From assembly GCA_030378105.1 (NCBI GenBank), contig JAUCGL010000015.1, forward strand, positions 1 to 51,732: a stretch of 51,732 bases of DNA, read 5' to 3'. Position numbers and translations under genes: made by a program. The DNA is from Candidatus Halobeggiatoa sp. HSG11 (GTDB taxonomy: Bacteria; Pseudomonadota; Gammaproteobacteria; Beggiatoales; Beggiatoaceae). The notes under the pieces were generated by a model. It was not told the DNA's origin. It made no database searches and worked only from the letters and a program-made list of their open reading frames with translations. Position 1 is the first letter of the stretch; each line of letters opens with the position of its first letter. Of this stretch, positions 28,201 through 38,203 are shown piece after piece.

Positions 28201-31200
28201 AAAAGAAGTACACCTACTTTGATTGATATTGATGATGATGGTGATTTAGATGCGTTTATTGGTGAGAGAGATGGTATTATTAATTATTATAAAAATATAG
28301 GTGATAATTCAAATCCCTTATTTGTAAAACAACAAGATGATAATCCTTTTAAAGATATAGATTTTGGTGATTATAGTCATCCTACTTTTGCTGATATTGA
28401 TGATGATGGGGATTTTGATGCCTTTATCGGAATACAACATGACAATGACAATATCAGAATCAAATATTATGAAAATACAAGTTCAGTAGACACGCTATTT
28501 TTTAAAGAAGAGGGGATGGCTAATCCTTTGAGAAATATAAGTTTGTCAAACAATTATTACTCTAAACTTAATTTTGTTGATATTGATAATGATGATGATT
28601 TAGATGTCTTTATTGGTAGTGCGAATGGTACGATAGAGTATTACCCAAATGAAGGAACCAATAAAATTGCTAATTTTTCAGGAATAAAAAGTGAAAATAA
28701 TCCTTTTAAAGATATAACTATAGGAAAGCATACTGCTCCTATGTTTATTGATTTTGATAAAGATAATGATTTTGATGTTTTTATCGGAGAAGAGGATGGA
28801 ATTATTAAATACTTTGAAAACATTGGTACAGAACAAATTCCACAGTTTGTTGAAAAAACTGATAATCCATTTATAGATGTGAAAGTAAAAGGTTACAGTG
28901 TCCCATTTTTAGCAGATATTGATAATGATGGTAATTTAGATGCACTTATTGGTGAAACAGACGGAACTATCCAGCATTATGAATATAGTAGTATTGGTAG
29001 TGCTTTACCACGAGGTGGAAGCTATAATTTTGCTCCTAAGGTATCTTTAAAATGCGTTGGTTGTAATAAATTTTACTATACCACAGACGGTAGTATCCCG
29101 ACAGTGTCATCAACAGAATACACTGGACCTATAGAAATAACAAAAGATACAACTACAACTCTCAAATATATTTCCAGCGATGATTCAAGTAAAGTTTTTA
29201 CAGAAACTTATGTAGTTGATACAACAAAACCAGAAGTAACTGGACTTAAAATTACGCCAGAATCCGAATCAAATAATAATGAATATACCAATTTAGAAAC
29301 TATCAGTGGTACAGTAACTAACATAACTAAAGCTATTGGTTTAGATTACGTTGAATTTCAAATGCATGGTAATGGTAAATATCTTACTAAAGATGACGAA
29401 TGGATTACAGAGTCCACCTGGATAAAAGCTGAAATTTCAAAAACAGACACAGGATGGTCATATAATTATGAATTTGAAGAGTATAGTAAAGATGCGGATA
29501 AGGAGACAGGAGTTAGTTTTGCGGCTGGTAATTATACAATACAGGTAAGAGCTGCCAATAAATTGGAAAATGTAAGTGATACATTCGTCAAAGAGATAGG
29601 AATTGCCAAGGCTTATACTACACTTTATTTGGAAAGTAATAGTACGACAATTTTAAATGGCGGTGAAGTAATTTTAAATGGAAAGCTAAATAGATTTCCA
29701 ACAACAACAGAAGATTTGTCTGAAAAAAATATTACTTTAAAAATAGTCACTCCAAATGAAAAAATAGTAACAGTTAGTGCCACAACTCATACTGATACTG
29801 GTCAATTTACATTCACAATTAATAATTCTACTGAAAACTTTGATGGTTTAAAAGTGGAAGGTGCTTATCGTTTTAAAGTAGAATATGCCGGAGATGATAA
29901 ATTAGCAGGTTCTGAGTCTTTGGAAGAACAAGTTTTAGTAGGAACATCCGCAGGTTATGCTATTTTAGTACATGGTAAACTTGAAAATGAAGAAGGTTTA
30001 TCTGCCCACAAAAAAACTACCAATCGTATTTATAAAGCCTTAAAAGAACGTGGATTTGAGGATAACAATCTGTATTACTTTAATTACAGTGCTGACAATT
30101 CTGCTTACACTGATGATAAAGTTGTGGTAAAAAATAAAGAAATTACAGTTATCAGCAAAGGTGAACCAAGCAAAACTGCAATTGGAGAAGCATTTGTAGA
30201 TATAAAAAACAAAATGAATGTTAATCCAGCACCGTTATACCTTATTATGGTTGATCATGGGAAAAGTGATGGTACTTTTCATATCTATAATGAAAATAAC
30301 ACATCTGCTGAAGATAATGTAATTATACCTTCTGAAATTAATGAGTGGTTAACTACCCTAGAAGGAAAATTAGAAACAAAAGCTAAGACAAAAGCTAGAT
30401 TAGTTATTTTAGGAGCCTGTTATTCTGGTAGTTTTATTTCCAAACTATCTCAATCACCAATCTTCAATGATCCGGATGATCCAAAAACTTTAACAAATGC
30501 TGGTCGTATAATCATAACCAGTGCAACCGCTCAAGAAGAATCTTACAAAGGTCTTCAAGAACCTGATGGAATTCGTAGTGGTGAATTTTTCATGGAAGAA
30601 CTGTTTATCCGTTTAAACAAAGGAGATAATGTTAGAGATGCATTTGAATTTGCTACCGAAAAAACTGAAAATTTCACCCGTAAAGGTGATGGTAATACTG
30701 ATAATAGTTTTTTTGATGAAGCTATGCAACACCCATTACTGGACGATGATGGTGACGGTCAAGGCAGTAATAGTCTCGCAGCTGCAAATGATGGCTTTCA
30801 AGCAAAAGATATTTTCTTAGGATTTGGTGCAAAATATAATGTCAATTCTACTGATAATCCAAGTGAAATTATAAGTGTTAGCGACACTATTTATTTGAGT
30901 GCCAGTGACGATCAATCAGCAGCTACACTAATAGCAAATGTTAATAAGGCTAGTCGTATTAATTCAGCTATAGTTGATATTCGAAAACCAACAGTAGTTT
31001 TGAATGGTAGTGGTACAGAAAGTAGTGGACAGTTAGAAGTTCCCGATTTAGAAAGGTTAAGTATGAATTGTAGTAATACTGACAATAGTTGTGTTACTTC
31101 CTACGATAAATTTACTGAAAAAGGTAAATACGAGGCTTTTTATGTAGTTCGTGATAATGAAACTAACGATATTTCATCAGTTAAACGTTCAGTAATTTAT

Positions 31201-34200
31201 AAAAATTATGTTGGTAATGAAGCACCTGATAGTTTTGATTTAACTTACCCAAATACCGGTGGCAAAACTAAAGAAGGGAAAGACCCACACACATCATTAA
31301 TTTTTGTATGGCAATCAAGCAAAGATTCAGATAGTTCAGAGCCAGTAACTTATAAATTGATTATTGCTGAAGATGCTAATTTTAACAACGTAGTTCATAA
31401 ACAAGAAGAATTGGAAATTGCTATGACTTACGTTGATGAAGCAGTAGGTTTAAAAGATTTAACTACCTATTACTGGAAAGTAGAAGCTGTTGATACATAT
31501 GGTGCAGTAACTTCTAGTAATCCTACCGATGCACCATTTTCCTTTAAAACTAACAACACTAATGATGATTACGGAATTTGGAGTTCAAACATTTCTAGTG
31601 ATATACATGGCACTTCAGTAACAGGTCTTGAATTTTTTTGGGATGATAACACCCAAATAAATGATGGAAATATTTATAGCAACGGAGAAAACCATAATGT
31701 TGAACTTCCTAAAGGTCGTCGTATGGTAAGAGTTAAGGCTGATGGACATAAGGAACAAGAAGTCATGGTAGATAATACTAAAGGGACTAGCCAACTTATC
31801 ATTCAATTGGAATCGGATGATAAAGAGCTTACAAAACAATATGGAAAGTTACAATTTTCCACAACTACTGTTGATGTTAGTGAAAAAACTGGTACAGCAG
31901 CTATTTTAGTTAACCGTGCCAATGTTTTGAATATGGAAAATGAAGATTTAGATGTTACAGTAAAATATGTAATTACTGATGGTACTGCAAAAGCTGGTAG
32001 TGATTATACCAATAGTAGCAAAACTTTATCTTGGTCCGCAACAGATCAACTTGCTAAATCAATTAATATACCAATAACAGATGATGAAGATTACGAGGGT
32101 GATGAAATATTTACTATTACTTTGTCATCTCCATCTCCAACAAATGCTACCTTAGGTATAGCTACACTTACCGTGACAATTAAAGATGATGAGTCAAAAC
32201 CAGACCCAATGCCTGGTATATTACAATTTTCATCTGACACTTATTCGGCTACTGAGGGTGATAGTACTCTCAACCTTAATGTTACACGCACTGATGGTAG
32301 TGATGGAAAGGCATCAGTACAATATATGGTAAACGGTTCTGCTGCATTAGATTCAGACTATACTGGTGGTTCTGGCATATTGGTTTGGGATGATAAAGAT
32401 TCAATAGATAAATCATTAACTTTTAAATTAATTGATGATGATGAAATTGAAAGTGTTGAAACTCTTAGTTTGACTTTATTTAATCTACAAGGTGACGTTA
32501 CTTTGGGTGATGAATACCAAGTCACTTTTGGTAGTAAAAAACAAGCCACTCTGAACATTGCTGATAACGATAAAGCTGGGATTGGTGGAGTTTTACAATT
32601 TTCTGCTGCAAATTATACAGCTAAAGAAGGTAGTAATACTATTATTGATGTTAGTCGTACCGATGGCAGTGATGGTGAAATCTCAGTACAATATTCTGCA
32701 ACTGGTGAAAGTACTGCAATGATAAACATTGACTACATAAACAGCAATGGTATTTTGACATGGAAAGATGGTGACAGTAGTACTAAATCATTTACCATAA
32801 ATGTACATGATGATAATGAAGCTGAAGGAACTGAAATAATTAAGTTAATGCTTTCCAATCCAACTGGTGAAGCAACTTTGAGTAGCCCAGCTCAAACCAC
32901 CATAAGTATCACTGACAATGACGTTGCAGAAGAACCTGAAGAACCAGTTGAAACACAGGAACCAACAACTTCTGAACCAAATACAACAACAGTTACTACC
33001 CCTGATGCGATCTCTAATTCAGGTTCAGGTACAAATGTTGTACCAAATACCAATCAAAACGGTGTGATAACTCCAAATAGTTCAGTAACGAGTCCATCAA
33101 CAACATACAATGGAACAGCAAGTACTGCCGGAACATTGCAATTTTCATTAACAACCTACCTAGCTAATGAAGGTGACAACGACTTCCAAGCTATAACAGT
33201 CAATCGGCTTGGTAATGGTAAAGGTGATGTTTCAGTTCAATATTTTGCTACTGCCAATAGTAGTGCAACTTCAGAAATAGATTATATTGGAGGTTTTGGC
33301 ACTTTATATTGGGCTGATGGCGATATGCAGCCTAAAGTTCTGCCAATAGTTATTTTAGATGATGTTGAAACGGAAAGCTTAGAAACTGTTAATTTAATGT
33401 TATCCAACCCAACTGGACAAGCAACTTTAGGTTCACTTGCCCAAACCACTTTAATCATTGTTGACAGTACATTAGCATCGACAGACCAAGCAACGGTCAA
33501 TCCCGAAGCTGGTTCATTACAATTTTCCAATTTGTTCTACACTATTTCTGAAGATATAGGCATTACCACCTTAGATGTTGTTCGAACTGGAGGCAGCAAA
33601 GGTAAAGTTTCTATTCGATACATAACGCTTGACAATGGTACTGCATCATTTAATTATGATTATGTTGGTGGCACTGATAAATTGATTTGGGAAGATGGAG
33701 ACACAACTGCTAGACCAATTACCATAATGTTGTTTGATGATCAGCAAGTAGAAGATTTGGAAACTATTCATTTAATTTTGACAGAACCAGCCGGAGGAGC
33801 TGTATTAGGTGCTCCAGAGCGAGCAACATTAGTTGTGGTTGACAATGATGGACAGCTTCCAATCAAGTCTCAGGAAAGTTCTTCGCAAGAGGAAGTTGCT
33901 GGCTACTCGAATCAACCAAATATAAAATATATCAGTGATTTACCTGATTTAGGACGAGGCGAAGCTGTCACCAAAGATGGTAGTGTTCAAAGTGCAGATG
34001 TCCTTGCAGAAATGGAAAATACTACGGTTAATTTTTGGGGTGGTGCTGCCGTTAATAACCAAGAATATCAGACCAACCTGTCCACAACACCATCCAAAAT
34101 GGTTAAAATAATGGGTGAAATTGGGGTTGCCGATGCTCATATTGGTCAAGAGGCGGATATATTGGTTGTGGTAGCTGGTATATCTGATTATATATCAGAA

Positions 34201-35448
34201 AAAATGTTTTTTATGCTTAACGATGAAGAACAATTTCAAGTCTGGGATGGTGAATTAGTTAAGTTAATCAGCAATCAAGAAAACGTTGTATTATCAAATG
34301 TTCACACGCTTAAAATATATCATGGTTTTATTGAACCAGTTCAAGTAAAAATTTACTTCGGTTATCGGCTGAAAGAAAGTGGTTCTATTTATTTCAATGG
34401 AGAGCAACCTATTGAGGTAGAAGTGGTTGATGATTCTGCTAATAAAGAACCTTTAGCTAAAATTTGGCACAGTGAATTAAGTCCTAATGGCAAACAAATT
34501 GTTACAGCTTCAAGTGATGGTCATGCAAGTCTTTGGGATGCTAATAATGGTAATCGTTTGGCTAAATTAACTGGTCATACTAGTGAAGTAAAAACTGCAA
34601 CGTTCAGTCCTGATGGTAGCAAAATACTTACTGGTTCTGCTGATAATACAGCTAGAATTTGGGATGTGGCAGAAAGTAAGGAACTAGCTGTTTTACAAGG
34701 ACATACCAACCAAGTTGAACATGCTTCTTTCAGCCCTGATGGTCAATTAATTGTAACAGCTTCAGCCGATAATACTGCTCAGTTATGGAATATTGATGGT
34801 GAAAAATTGTTTACCTTACAACATGAACAAGGAGTGCAATATGCTACTTTAAGTAATGATGGTAAACAAATAATCACAGTTGCTTCAAATACTGCCCATC
34901 TATGGAATGTGGAAACTGGAACAGAAAATTTTGTGCTAATTGGCCATAAAGATATGATTGAACATGCTGCTTTCAGCCATGATGACCAATATCTGGTGAC
35001 AACTTCTTGGGATAACACGGCTCGAATTTGGGATGTTAATACTGGACTGGAAAACTTAGTTCTTAAAGGTCATAATAATGGTATAACCTATGCTATTTTC
35101 AGTCCTGCTGATAGATATGTCGTAACTACTTCTTGGGATAATACTGTCCGTTTGTGGGATGCCAAAACTGGTGAGCCTCTTTGGATACGGGAACATCAAG
35201 CTGGAATTAATCATGCCTCTTTCAGTCCTGATGGCCAAATGATTGTAACTGGTTCTAATGATGACACAGCCCGATTATGGGAAACAGCAACTGGCAAGCC
35301 GATTAAAACTTTGCTAGGTCATGATGGTAATGTGTGGCAGACAAGATTTAGCTTGGATGGTAAACAGATTATAACTGCTTCTTGGGATAATACGGTGCGA
35401 GTTTGGGATGTTGAGAGTGGGGAGATGATTTTGAGGTTGAGGGATTAA
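25249..35448 (+). CDS. Giant exported multidomain protein with caspase-like peptidase, FG-GAP, Calx-beta and WD40 repeats
   Basis: 3399 residues. Residues 1-39 form a long signal peptide ending LVYA. Domains in order: He_PIG-type Ig-like fold (~142-224), CUB-like (~224-321, TTPNYPNNYPNS), right-handed beta-helix (~325-681), and ten FG-GAP/VCBS-like repeats (~694-1248, DIDxDGDxDxFIG...YYEN). Then a chitobiase C-terminal-like module (~1248-1325, FYYTTDGSIPT) and Ig-like modules. A clan CD (C13/caspase-like) peptidase follows (~1565-1840) with His1670 in VDHGKSDG and Cys1724 in GACYSGSF. Next: a fibronectin-like module (~1990-2103), a PEGA-like module, five Calx-beta repeats (~2198-2868), an unassigned domain (~2870-3060) and eight WD40 repeats (~3068-3399). 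FG-GAP and Calx-beta modules are typical calcium-dependent adhesive folds. The protein is probably secreted or surface-bound; no C-terminal sorting signal is seen. Function is inferred only: adhesion plus proteolysis. Confidence 0.85.
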   Translation: MIFNRSDTILILRNLITKSVLFITLILSTLLLLSQLVYAYISPITLQADSNYEYINWGIVDSNYDVIIDSEYDIFDNFINEINENINLSDDSYIFFIDYYGFGSYSLIDAEGNTIISNTGQPYYEEITFDISGTSSILTITGSPDTIVIKNSTYSFTPTVYGNDGNALTFSIINKPIWAAFNNSTGALTGIPTAGGTTTGIEITVNYDTETATLAAFDINVTNSSRIFTTPNYPNNYPNSQNITETLSIPGASSINVSVSGVTESNYDYIEILDSTGNQLSPLKRFDGIIDENFVVGGDTIQVRFTSDGSVIETGVIVTITNQQSSSIVYVQQGATGNKNGTSWQDAYSDLQIAIEKTNDKEIWVASGVYKPTTDNTQQRTATFQLKNGVALYGGFNGTETNRDARNWNTNKTILSGDIEGDNVYTVVTGNGIDNSTILDGFTITGGLANVTDNIVYNSGAGISNFKSSATLANLKIEDNEAIKGGGIYNDSSSNPTLTNIVFSRNTATENGGGIYNASSNPTLINVVFSDNTASNNGGGIYNFSGEQTLTNITISGNNTQQNGSGIYNESGILTLKNVIVWGNTTNENVSQIKNNDEINISYSLIQGGCSLTGCGDNNINADPLFVDESTYDLRLSNYSSAIDSGNNNVVIGDSKDLAGNQRIHNDVVDIGAYENNGSSDLKSTALKATVAFFVERKGSNNPFYNINDNSINSIPIFADPDKDNDFDAVIGNYDGTIRYYQNINKNFQKKDGIDNPFNDIDVGKNSSPTLIDIDDNNDFDVFLGEYDGTIDYYKGDGTLFQSQNDTNNLLDSVDVQKNSVPTFVDIDKDSDLDVFIGSASSTSYFENIGNIDNTNTPKFEQQSGIENPLYKLVVGEQNKLAFVDIDKDGDFDVFIGQQDGAIKFYENTGTAHRPNFVQQVDLFANIHTGERAAPTFIDWNEDEYLDMFVGQKDGTIKYYENIGTVIDERFLNQGSVFKKLSIGKRSTPTLIDIDDDGDLDAFIGERDGIINYYKNIGDNSNPLFVKQQDDNPFKDIDFGDYSHPTFADIDDDGDFDAFIGIQHDNDNIRIKYYENTSSVDTLFFKEEGMANPLRNISLSNNYYSKLNFVDIDNDDDLDVFIGSANGTIEYYPNEGTNKIANFSGIKSENNPFKDITIGKHTAPMFIDFDKDNDFDVFIGEEDGIIKYFENIGTEQIPQFVEKTDNPFIDVKVKGYSVPFLADIDNDGNLDALIGETDGTIQHYEYSSIGSALPRGGSYNFAPKVSLKCVGCNKFYYTTDGSIPTVSSTEYTGPIEITKDTTTTLKYISSDDSSKVFTETYVVDTTKPEVTGLKITPESESNNNEYTNLETISGTVTNITKAIGLDYVEFQMHGNGKYLTKDDEWITESTWIKAEISKTDTGWSYNYEFEEYSKDADKETGVSFAAGNYTIQVRAANKLENVSDTFVKEIGIAKAYTTLYLESNSTTILNGGEVILNGKLNRFPTTTEDLSEKNITLKIVTPNEKIVTVSATTHTDTGQFTFTINNSTENFDGLKVEGAYRFKVEYAGDDKLAGSESLEEQVLVGTSAGYAILVHGKLENEEGLSAHKKTTNRIYKALKERGFEDNNLYYFNYSADNSAYTDDKVVVKNKEITVISKGEPSKTAIGEAFVDIKNKMNVNPAPLYLIMVDHGKSDGTFHIYNENNTSAEDNVIIPSEINEWLTTLEGKLETKAKTKARLVILGACYSGSFISKLSQSPIFNDPDDPKTLTNAGRIIITSATAQEESYKGLQEPDGIRSGEFFMEELFIRLNKGDNVRDAFEFATEKTENFTRKGDGNTDNSFFDEAMQHPLLDDDGDGQGSNSLAAANDGFQAKDIFLGFGAKYNVNSTDNPSEIISVSDTIYLSASDDQSAATLIANVNKASRINSAIVDIRKPTVVLNGSGTESSGQLEVPDLERLSMNCSNTDNSCVTSYDKFTEKGKYEAFYVVRDNETNDISSVKRSVIYKNYVGNEAPDSFDLTYPNTGGKTKEGKDPHTSLIFVWQSSKDSDSSEPVTYKLIIAEDANFNNVVHKQEELEIAMTYVDEAVGLKDLTTYYWKVEAVDTYGAVTSSNPTDAPFSFKTNNTNDDYGIWSSNISSDIHGTSVTGLEFFWDDNTQINDGNIYSNGENHNVELPKGRRMVRVKADGHKEQEVMVDNTKGTSQLIIQLESDDKELTKQYGKLQFSTTTVDVSEKTGTAAILVNRANVLNMENEDLDVTVKYVITDGTAKAGSDYTNSSKTLSWSATDQLAKSINIPITDDEDYEGDEIFTITLSSPSPTNATLGIATLTVTIKDDESKPDPMPGILQFSSDTYSATEGDSTLNLNVTRTDGSDGKASVQYMVNGSAALDSDYTGGSGILVWDDKDSIDKSLTFKLIDDDEIESVETLSLTLFNLQGDVTLGDEYQVTFGSKKQATLNIADNDKAGIGGVLQFSAANYTAKEGSNTIIDVSRTDGSDGEISVQYSATGESTAMINIDYINSNGILTWKDGDSSTKSFTINVHDDNEAEGTEIIKLMLSNPTGEATLSSPAQTTISITDNDVAEEPEEPVETQEPTTSEPNTTTVTTPDAISNSGSGTNVVPNTNQNGVITPNSSVTSPSTTYNGTASTAGTLQFSLTTYLANEGDNDFQAITVNRLGNGKGDVSVQYFATANSSATSEIDYIGGFGTLYWADGDMQPKVLPIVILDDVETESLETVNLMLSNPTGQATLGSLAQTTLIIVDSTLASTDQATVNPEAGSLQFSNLFYTISEDIGITTLDVVRTGGSKGKVSIRYITLDNGTASFNYDYVGGTDKLIWEDGDTTARPITIMLFDDQQVEDLETIHLILTEPAGGAVLGAPERATLVVVDNDGQLPIKSQESSSQEEVAGYSNQPNIKYISDLPDLGRGEAVTKDGSVQSADVLAEMENTTVNFWGGAAVNNQEYQTNLSTTPSKMVKIMGEIGVADAHIGQEADILVVVAGISDYISEKMFFMLNDEEQFQVWDGELVKLISNQENVVLSNVHTLKIYHGFIEPVQVKIYFGYRLKESGSIYFNGEQPIEVEVVDDSANKEPLAKIWHSELSPNGKQIVTASSDGHASLWDANNGNRLAKLTGHTSEVKTATFSPDGSKILTGSADNTARIWDVAESKELAVLQGHTNQVEHASFSPDGQLIVTASADNTAQLWNIDGEKLFTLQHEQGVQYATLSNDGKQIITVASNTAHLWNVETGTENFVLIGHKDMIEHAAFSHDDQYLVTTSWDNTARIWDVNTGLENLVLKGHNNGITYAIFSPADRYVVTTSWDNTVRLWDAKTGEPLWIREHQAGINHASFSPDGQMIVTGSNDDTARLWETATGKPIKTLLGHDGNVWQTRFSLDGKQIITASWDNTVRVWDVESGEMILRLRD

Positions 35449-35459
35449 GTTTCCTCATT

Positions 35460-35530
35460 CCTATGATGAAAGCGGTGAGACGAAGCTGCTTTACATGCTG
35501 GGTCACTCGATAAAACCAGACGTGTTGGGG
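35460..35530 (+). repeat. Partial copy of the GC-rich block at 49690-49985
   Basis: GGTGAGACGAAGCTGCTT and the later GACGTGTTGGGGCAAATAA match, with scattered changes, GGTGGGACGGAGCTGCTT and GACGTGTCGGGGCAAATAA at 49848-49912. The intervening segment is also colinear. No open reading frame is conserved between the copies. It begins shortly after the stop of the giant gene. Confidence 0.6.
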
Positions 35531-35686
35531 CAAATAACTGTTTAGCAAAAATATTTTATATTCAATATATTATTTGTAAGTTAAATTTAACGTAATCAGA
35601 CATAATTTTATAAAAGCCGAAAATGTCTGGTTACGTCATCCAAGATACTATTTAATTAATACATCTCAATATCGTAAAAAATACAC

Positions 35687-35756
35687 TCGTGTGAAACCTG
35701 CGAGGTTTTGGAAACCTCGTAGGTTTTAAGTGAAATTATTTATCTGAAAAACTATA
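35687..35756 (+). repeat. Dispersed palindromic repeat, family 3, copy b
   Basis: CTCGTGTGAAACCTGCGAGG hairpin with CCTCGTAGGTTTTAAG, then TGAAATTATTTATCTGAAAA and ACTATA. It ends five bases from the htpG stop codon and could serve as its terminator. It is almost exactly complementary to copy d at 40711-40784. Confidence 0.88.
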
Positions 35757-35760
35757 TACC

Positions 35761-37695
35761 CTAATCAAAAGTTATAATCCGTGAAGAAGATAAATTGCCC
35801 ATTGAGACAAACATATCATTGACACGTTTCACAAACATTGCAGGATCGTCTAATTGGCCACCTTCACTCAACAAAGCTTGATCAAATAAAGTTAATGCCC
35901 AATCATTGAAACGATTTTCATCCTCTTCTTCTTTAAGAGCTGCTACAATTGGATGTTGAGGATTAACTTCTAAAATTGGTTTGTTACCACCACCAAAGTT
36001 TTGGCCAGACGATTTAAGCAGACGTTCTAAACTTGCATCCATAGCATTAGAATCTGCAACTAAACATGCTGGTGAAGAAGTCAAACGGTAAGTTACCCGA
36101 ACATCACTGACTTTTTCTCCCAATACAGTTTTAACTTTTTCTAACAATGGCTTCAAAACATCAGAGGCTTTTTCAGCCTGTTGCTTTTCTTCTTCATTTT
36201 CCAAACTACCTAAGTCTAGCTCACCTTTGGTAACGGATTGTAATTTTTTACCATCAAATTCAGTCAGATGTGAACCTAACCATTCATCTATCTGTTCAGC
36301 TAATAACAAAACTTCAATATTTTTCTTACGGAAAATCTCTAAATGAGGACTATTTTTAACAGCAGCAAAATTTTCGGCAGTTATGTAATAAATTTGTTCT
36401 TGCCCTTCTTGCATACGTCCAACATAATCTTCTAAAGAAATTGCTTGAGTTGGATTATCGTCATAAGTAGTAGAAAAACGTAGTAATTTAGCAATACGCT
36501 CTTTATTACCAGCATCATCAATAACACCTTCTTTCATCACTTTACCAAACTGAGACCAGAAAGTTGTGTATTTTTCAGCTTCATTTTTTGCCAAACCTTC
36601 CAATGCACTCAAGATTTTTTTCACTGTTCCAGAGCGAATAGCATCGATCTGTTTATTGTGCTGTAATATTTCTCGAGAAATGTTAAGTGGCAAATCATTA
36701 CTGTCAATAACTCCACGTATGAAACGCAAGTAAGGTGGCAATAATTTTTCATCGTCATCCATGATGAATATACGTCGCACGTATAATTTAACACCATGCC
36801 GATTATTACGATCCCAAAGATCAAATGGAGCTCGGGCTGGAATGAATAATAAAGTAGTATATTCGTGTTTACCTTCAACTTTGTTGTGAATACGAGTCAA
36901 AGGAGCTTCAAAATCGTGAGCTACATGTTTGTAAAATTCGGTATATTCTTCTTCAGTTATTTCTGATTTAGACCTAGCCCAAAGTGCAGTAGCTGCATTA
37001 ACAACTTCTTCTTCAATAGTTGTTTCATCTTTTTCTTCATCAGTAGTTACTTTTGGCATCACGATGGGCAATGTGATATGATCTGAATACTTTTTAACAA
37101 TATTTTGTAGACGGTACTCAGATAAAAATTCATCTTCACCAGAACGTAAATGTAATGTCACTTCTGTGCCATGTTGGGAGCGTTCGATGGTTTCAATGCT
37201 ATATTCTCCATCACCGTTGGATTCCCATTTAACTCCATGTGATGCTTCTAAACCAGCTCTACGAGTTGTTAAAGTAACTTTATCAGCAACAATAAATGAT
37301 GAATAAAAACCGACTCCAAATTGTCCAATTAACTGAGTATCTTTAGCTTTGTCACCGGTGAGAGATTTGAAAAATTCCTTAGTTCCAGATTTAGCAATAG
37401 TACCAATATTTTCTATTACTTCTTCACGTGACATACCGATACCATTATCACGTATTGTGATAGTATTAGCATCTTTGTCAAAGTTAATCCAAATTTTAAG
37501 TTCAGCATCGTTTTCGTATAATGCTTCATCTGATAATGCTTCAAAGCGTAATTTGTCAGCAGCATCGGAACCATTGGAAATTAATTCACGTAAAAAAATT
37601 TCCTTATTGCTGTACAAAGAGTGTATCATTAAGTCAAGCAATTGCTTAACTTCAGTTTGAAAACCTAGAGTTTCTTTATGTGTTTCTGTAGTCAT
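35761..37695 (-). CDS. htpG: Molecular chaperone HtpG (Hsp90)
   Basis: ATP-dependent cytoplasmic Hsp90 chaperone of 644 residues, slightly longer than E. coli HtpG (~624). The N-terminal GHKL ATPase domain shows the Bergerat fold motifs: [18 protein letters not shown] (Glu and Asn for catalysis and Mg), [20 protein letters not shown] and GQFGVGFYS. The middle domain contains [15 protein letters not shown] and the client/ATP-loop segment [19 protein letters not shown] with its catalytic Arg. The C-terminal dimerisation domain ends in ITFD. It is monocistronic, on the strand opposite to yhhQ and serC. A sigma-32-type promoter lies at 37730-37758, consistent with heat induction. Confidence 0.97.
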   Translation of the reverse strand: MTTETHKETLGFQTEVKQLLDLMIHSLYSNKEIFLRELISNGSDAADKLRFEALSDEALYENDAELKIWINFDKDANTITIRDNGIGMSREEVIENIGTIAKSGTKEFFKSLTGDKAKDTQLIGQFGVGFYSSFIVADKVTLTTRRAGLEASHGVKWESNGDGEYSIETIERSQHGTEVTLHLRSGEDEFLSEYRLQNIVKKYSDHITLPIVMPKVTTDEEKDETTIEEEVVNAATALWARSKSEITEEEYTEFYKHVAHDFEAPLTRIHNKVEGKHEYTTLLFIPARAPFDLWDRNNRHGVKLYVRRIFIMDDDEKLLPPYLRFIRGVIDSNDLPLNISREILQHNKQIDAIRSGTVKKILSALEGLAKNEAEKYTTFWSQFGKVMKEGVIDDAGNKERIAKLLRFSTTYDDNPTQAISLEDYVGRMQEGQEQIYYITAENFAAVKNSPHLEIFRKKNIEVLLLAEQIDEWLGSHLTEFDGKKLQSVTKGELDLGSLENEEEKQQAEKASDVLKPLLEKVKTVLGEKVSDVRVTYRLTSSPACLVADSNAMDASLERLLKSSGQNFGGGNKPILEVNPQHPIVAALKEEEDENRFNDWALTLFDQALLSEGGQLDDPAMFVKRVNDMFVSMGNLSSSRIITFD

Positions 37696-37729
37696 TTGTC
37701 CATTAGTCTTAAGAATTAATACGCTAGGA

Positions 37730-37758
37730 ATATAAGGGTAGCGGAGTATTGTTTCAAT
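37730..37758 (-). promoter_or_regulatory. Heat-shock (sigma-32) promoter of htpG
   Basis: On the minus strand: ATTGAAA (37752-37758), a 13-base spacer, then CCCTTATAT (37730-37738). This closely fits CTTGAAA-N11-16-CCCCATNTA. The -10 region lies 34 bases upstream of the htpG ATG. Confidence 0.72.
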
Positions 37759-38203
37759 ACTTAGTGTTGTATTTGTAATTATTAATACTTACTAAATATA
37801 ATTACATATTGATGTTGTATATCTTCAAAATTTATTAATCTTTAGAAAAATAATTTGAAGTCAATACCTAAATTTAAAAAATAATAAATGTATTATATAA
37901 ATAATTGTTTTTACTTGCATTGTTAATAATTTTATTATATAATTAATGATTTAGTAAACAATTAATTTTGCATCGTGTTAATATTAGATTTATTAAGTTA
38001 TACTTGATTATTTTGTTATAAATAATTATATTTAACTTGGAGTATTCTTTTTAAATAGTTGGACATTATTTTGCTTTAAATAATAAAACATAATTAACAT
38101 GGCTTAAATTGCCTATTCACAATGTCGATTACCTTTAAAAATTTTAATTTATTCAGTTTGGTAGATTTACATACACCCAGCACTTGTAGATGGACTAAAA
38201 AAT
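37759..38203. other. AT-rich divergent intergenic region between htpG and yhhQ
   Basis: About 445 bases of very AT-rich DNA without an open gene. Only the htpG promoter just downstream is recognised. The stretch CACCCAGCACTTGTAGATGG before yhhQ superficially suggests a preQ1-type leader but does not fold into one. Confidence 0.5.

Noticed and set aside
38150-38203. Possible preQ1 riboswitch before the queuosine-precursor transporter
   Set aside because: ACACCC and ACTAAAAAA words are present, but not in the order or pairing of a preQ1-I or preQ1-II aptamer.
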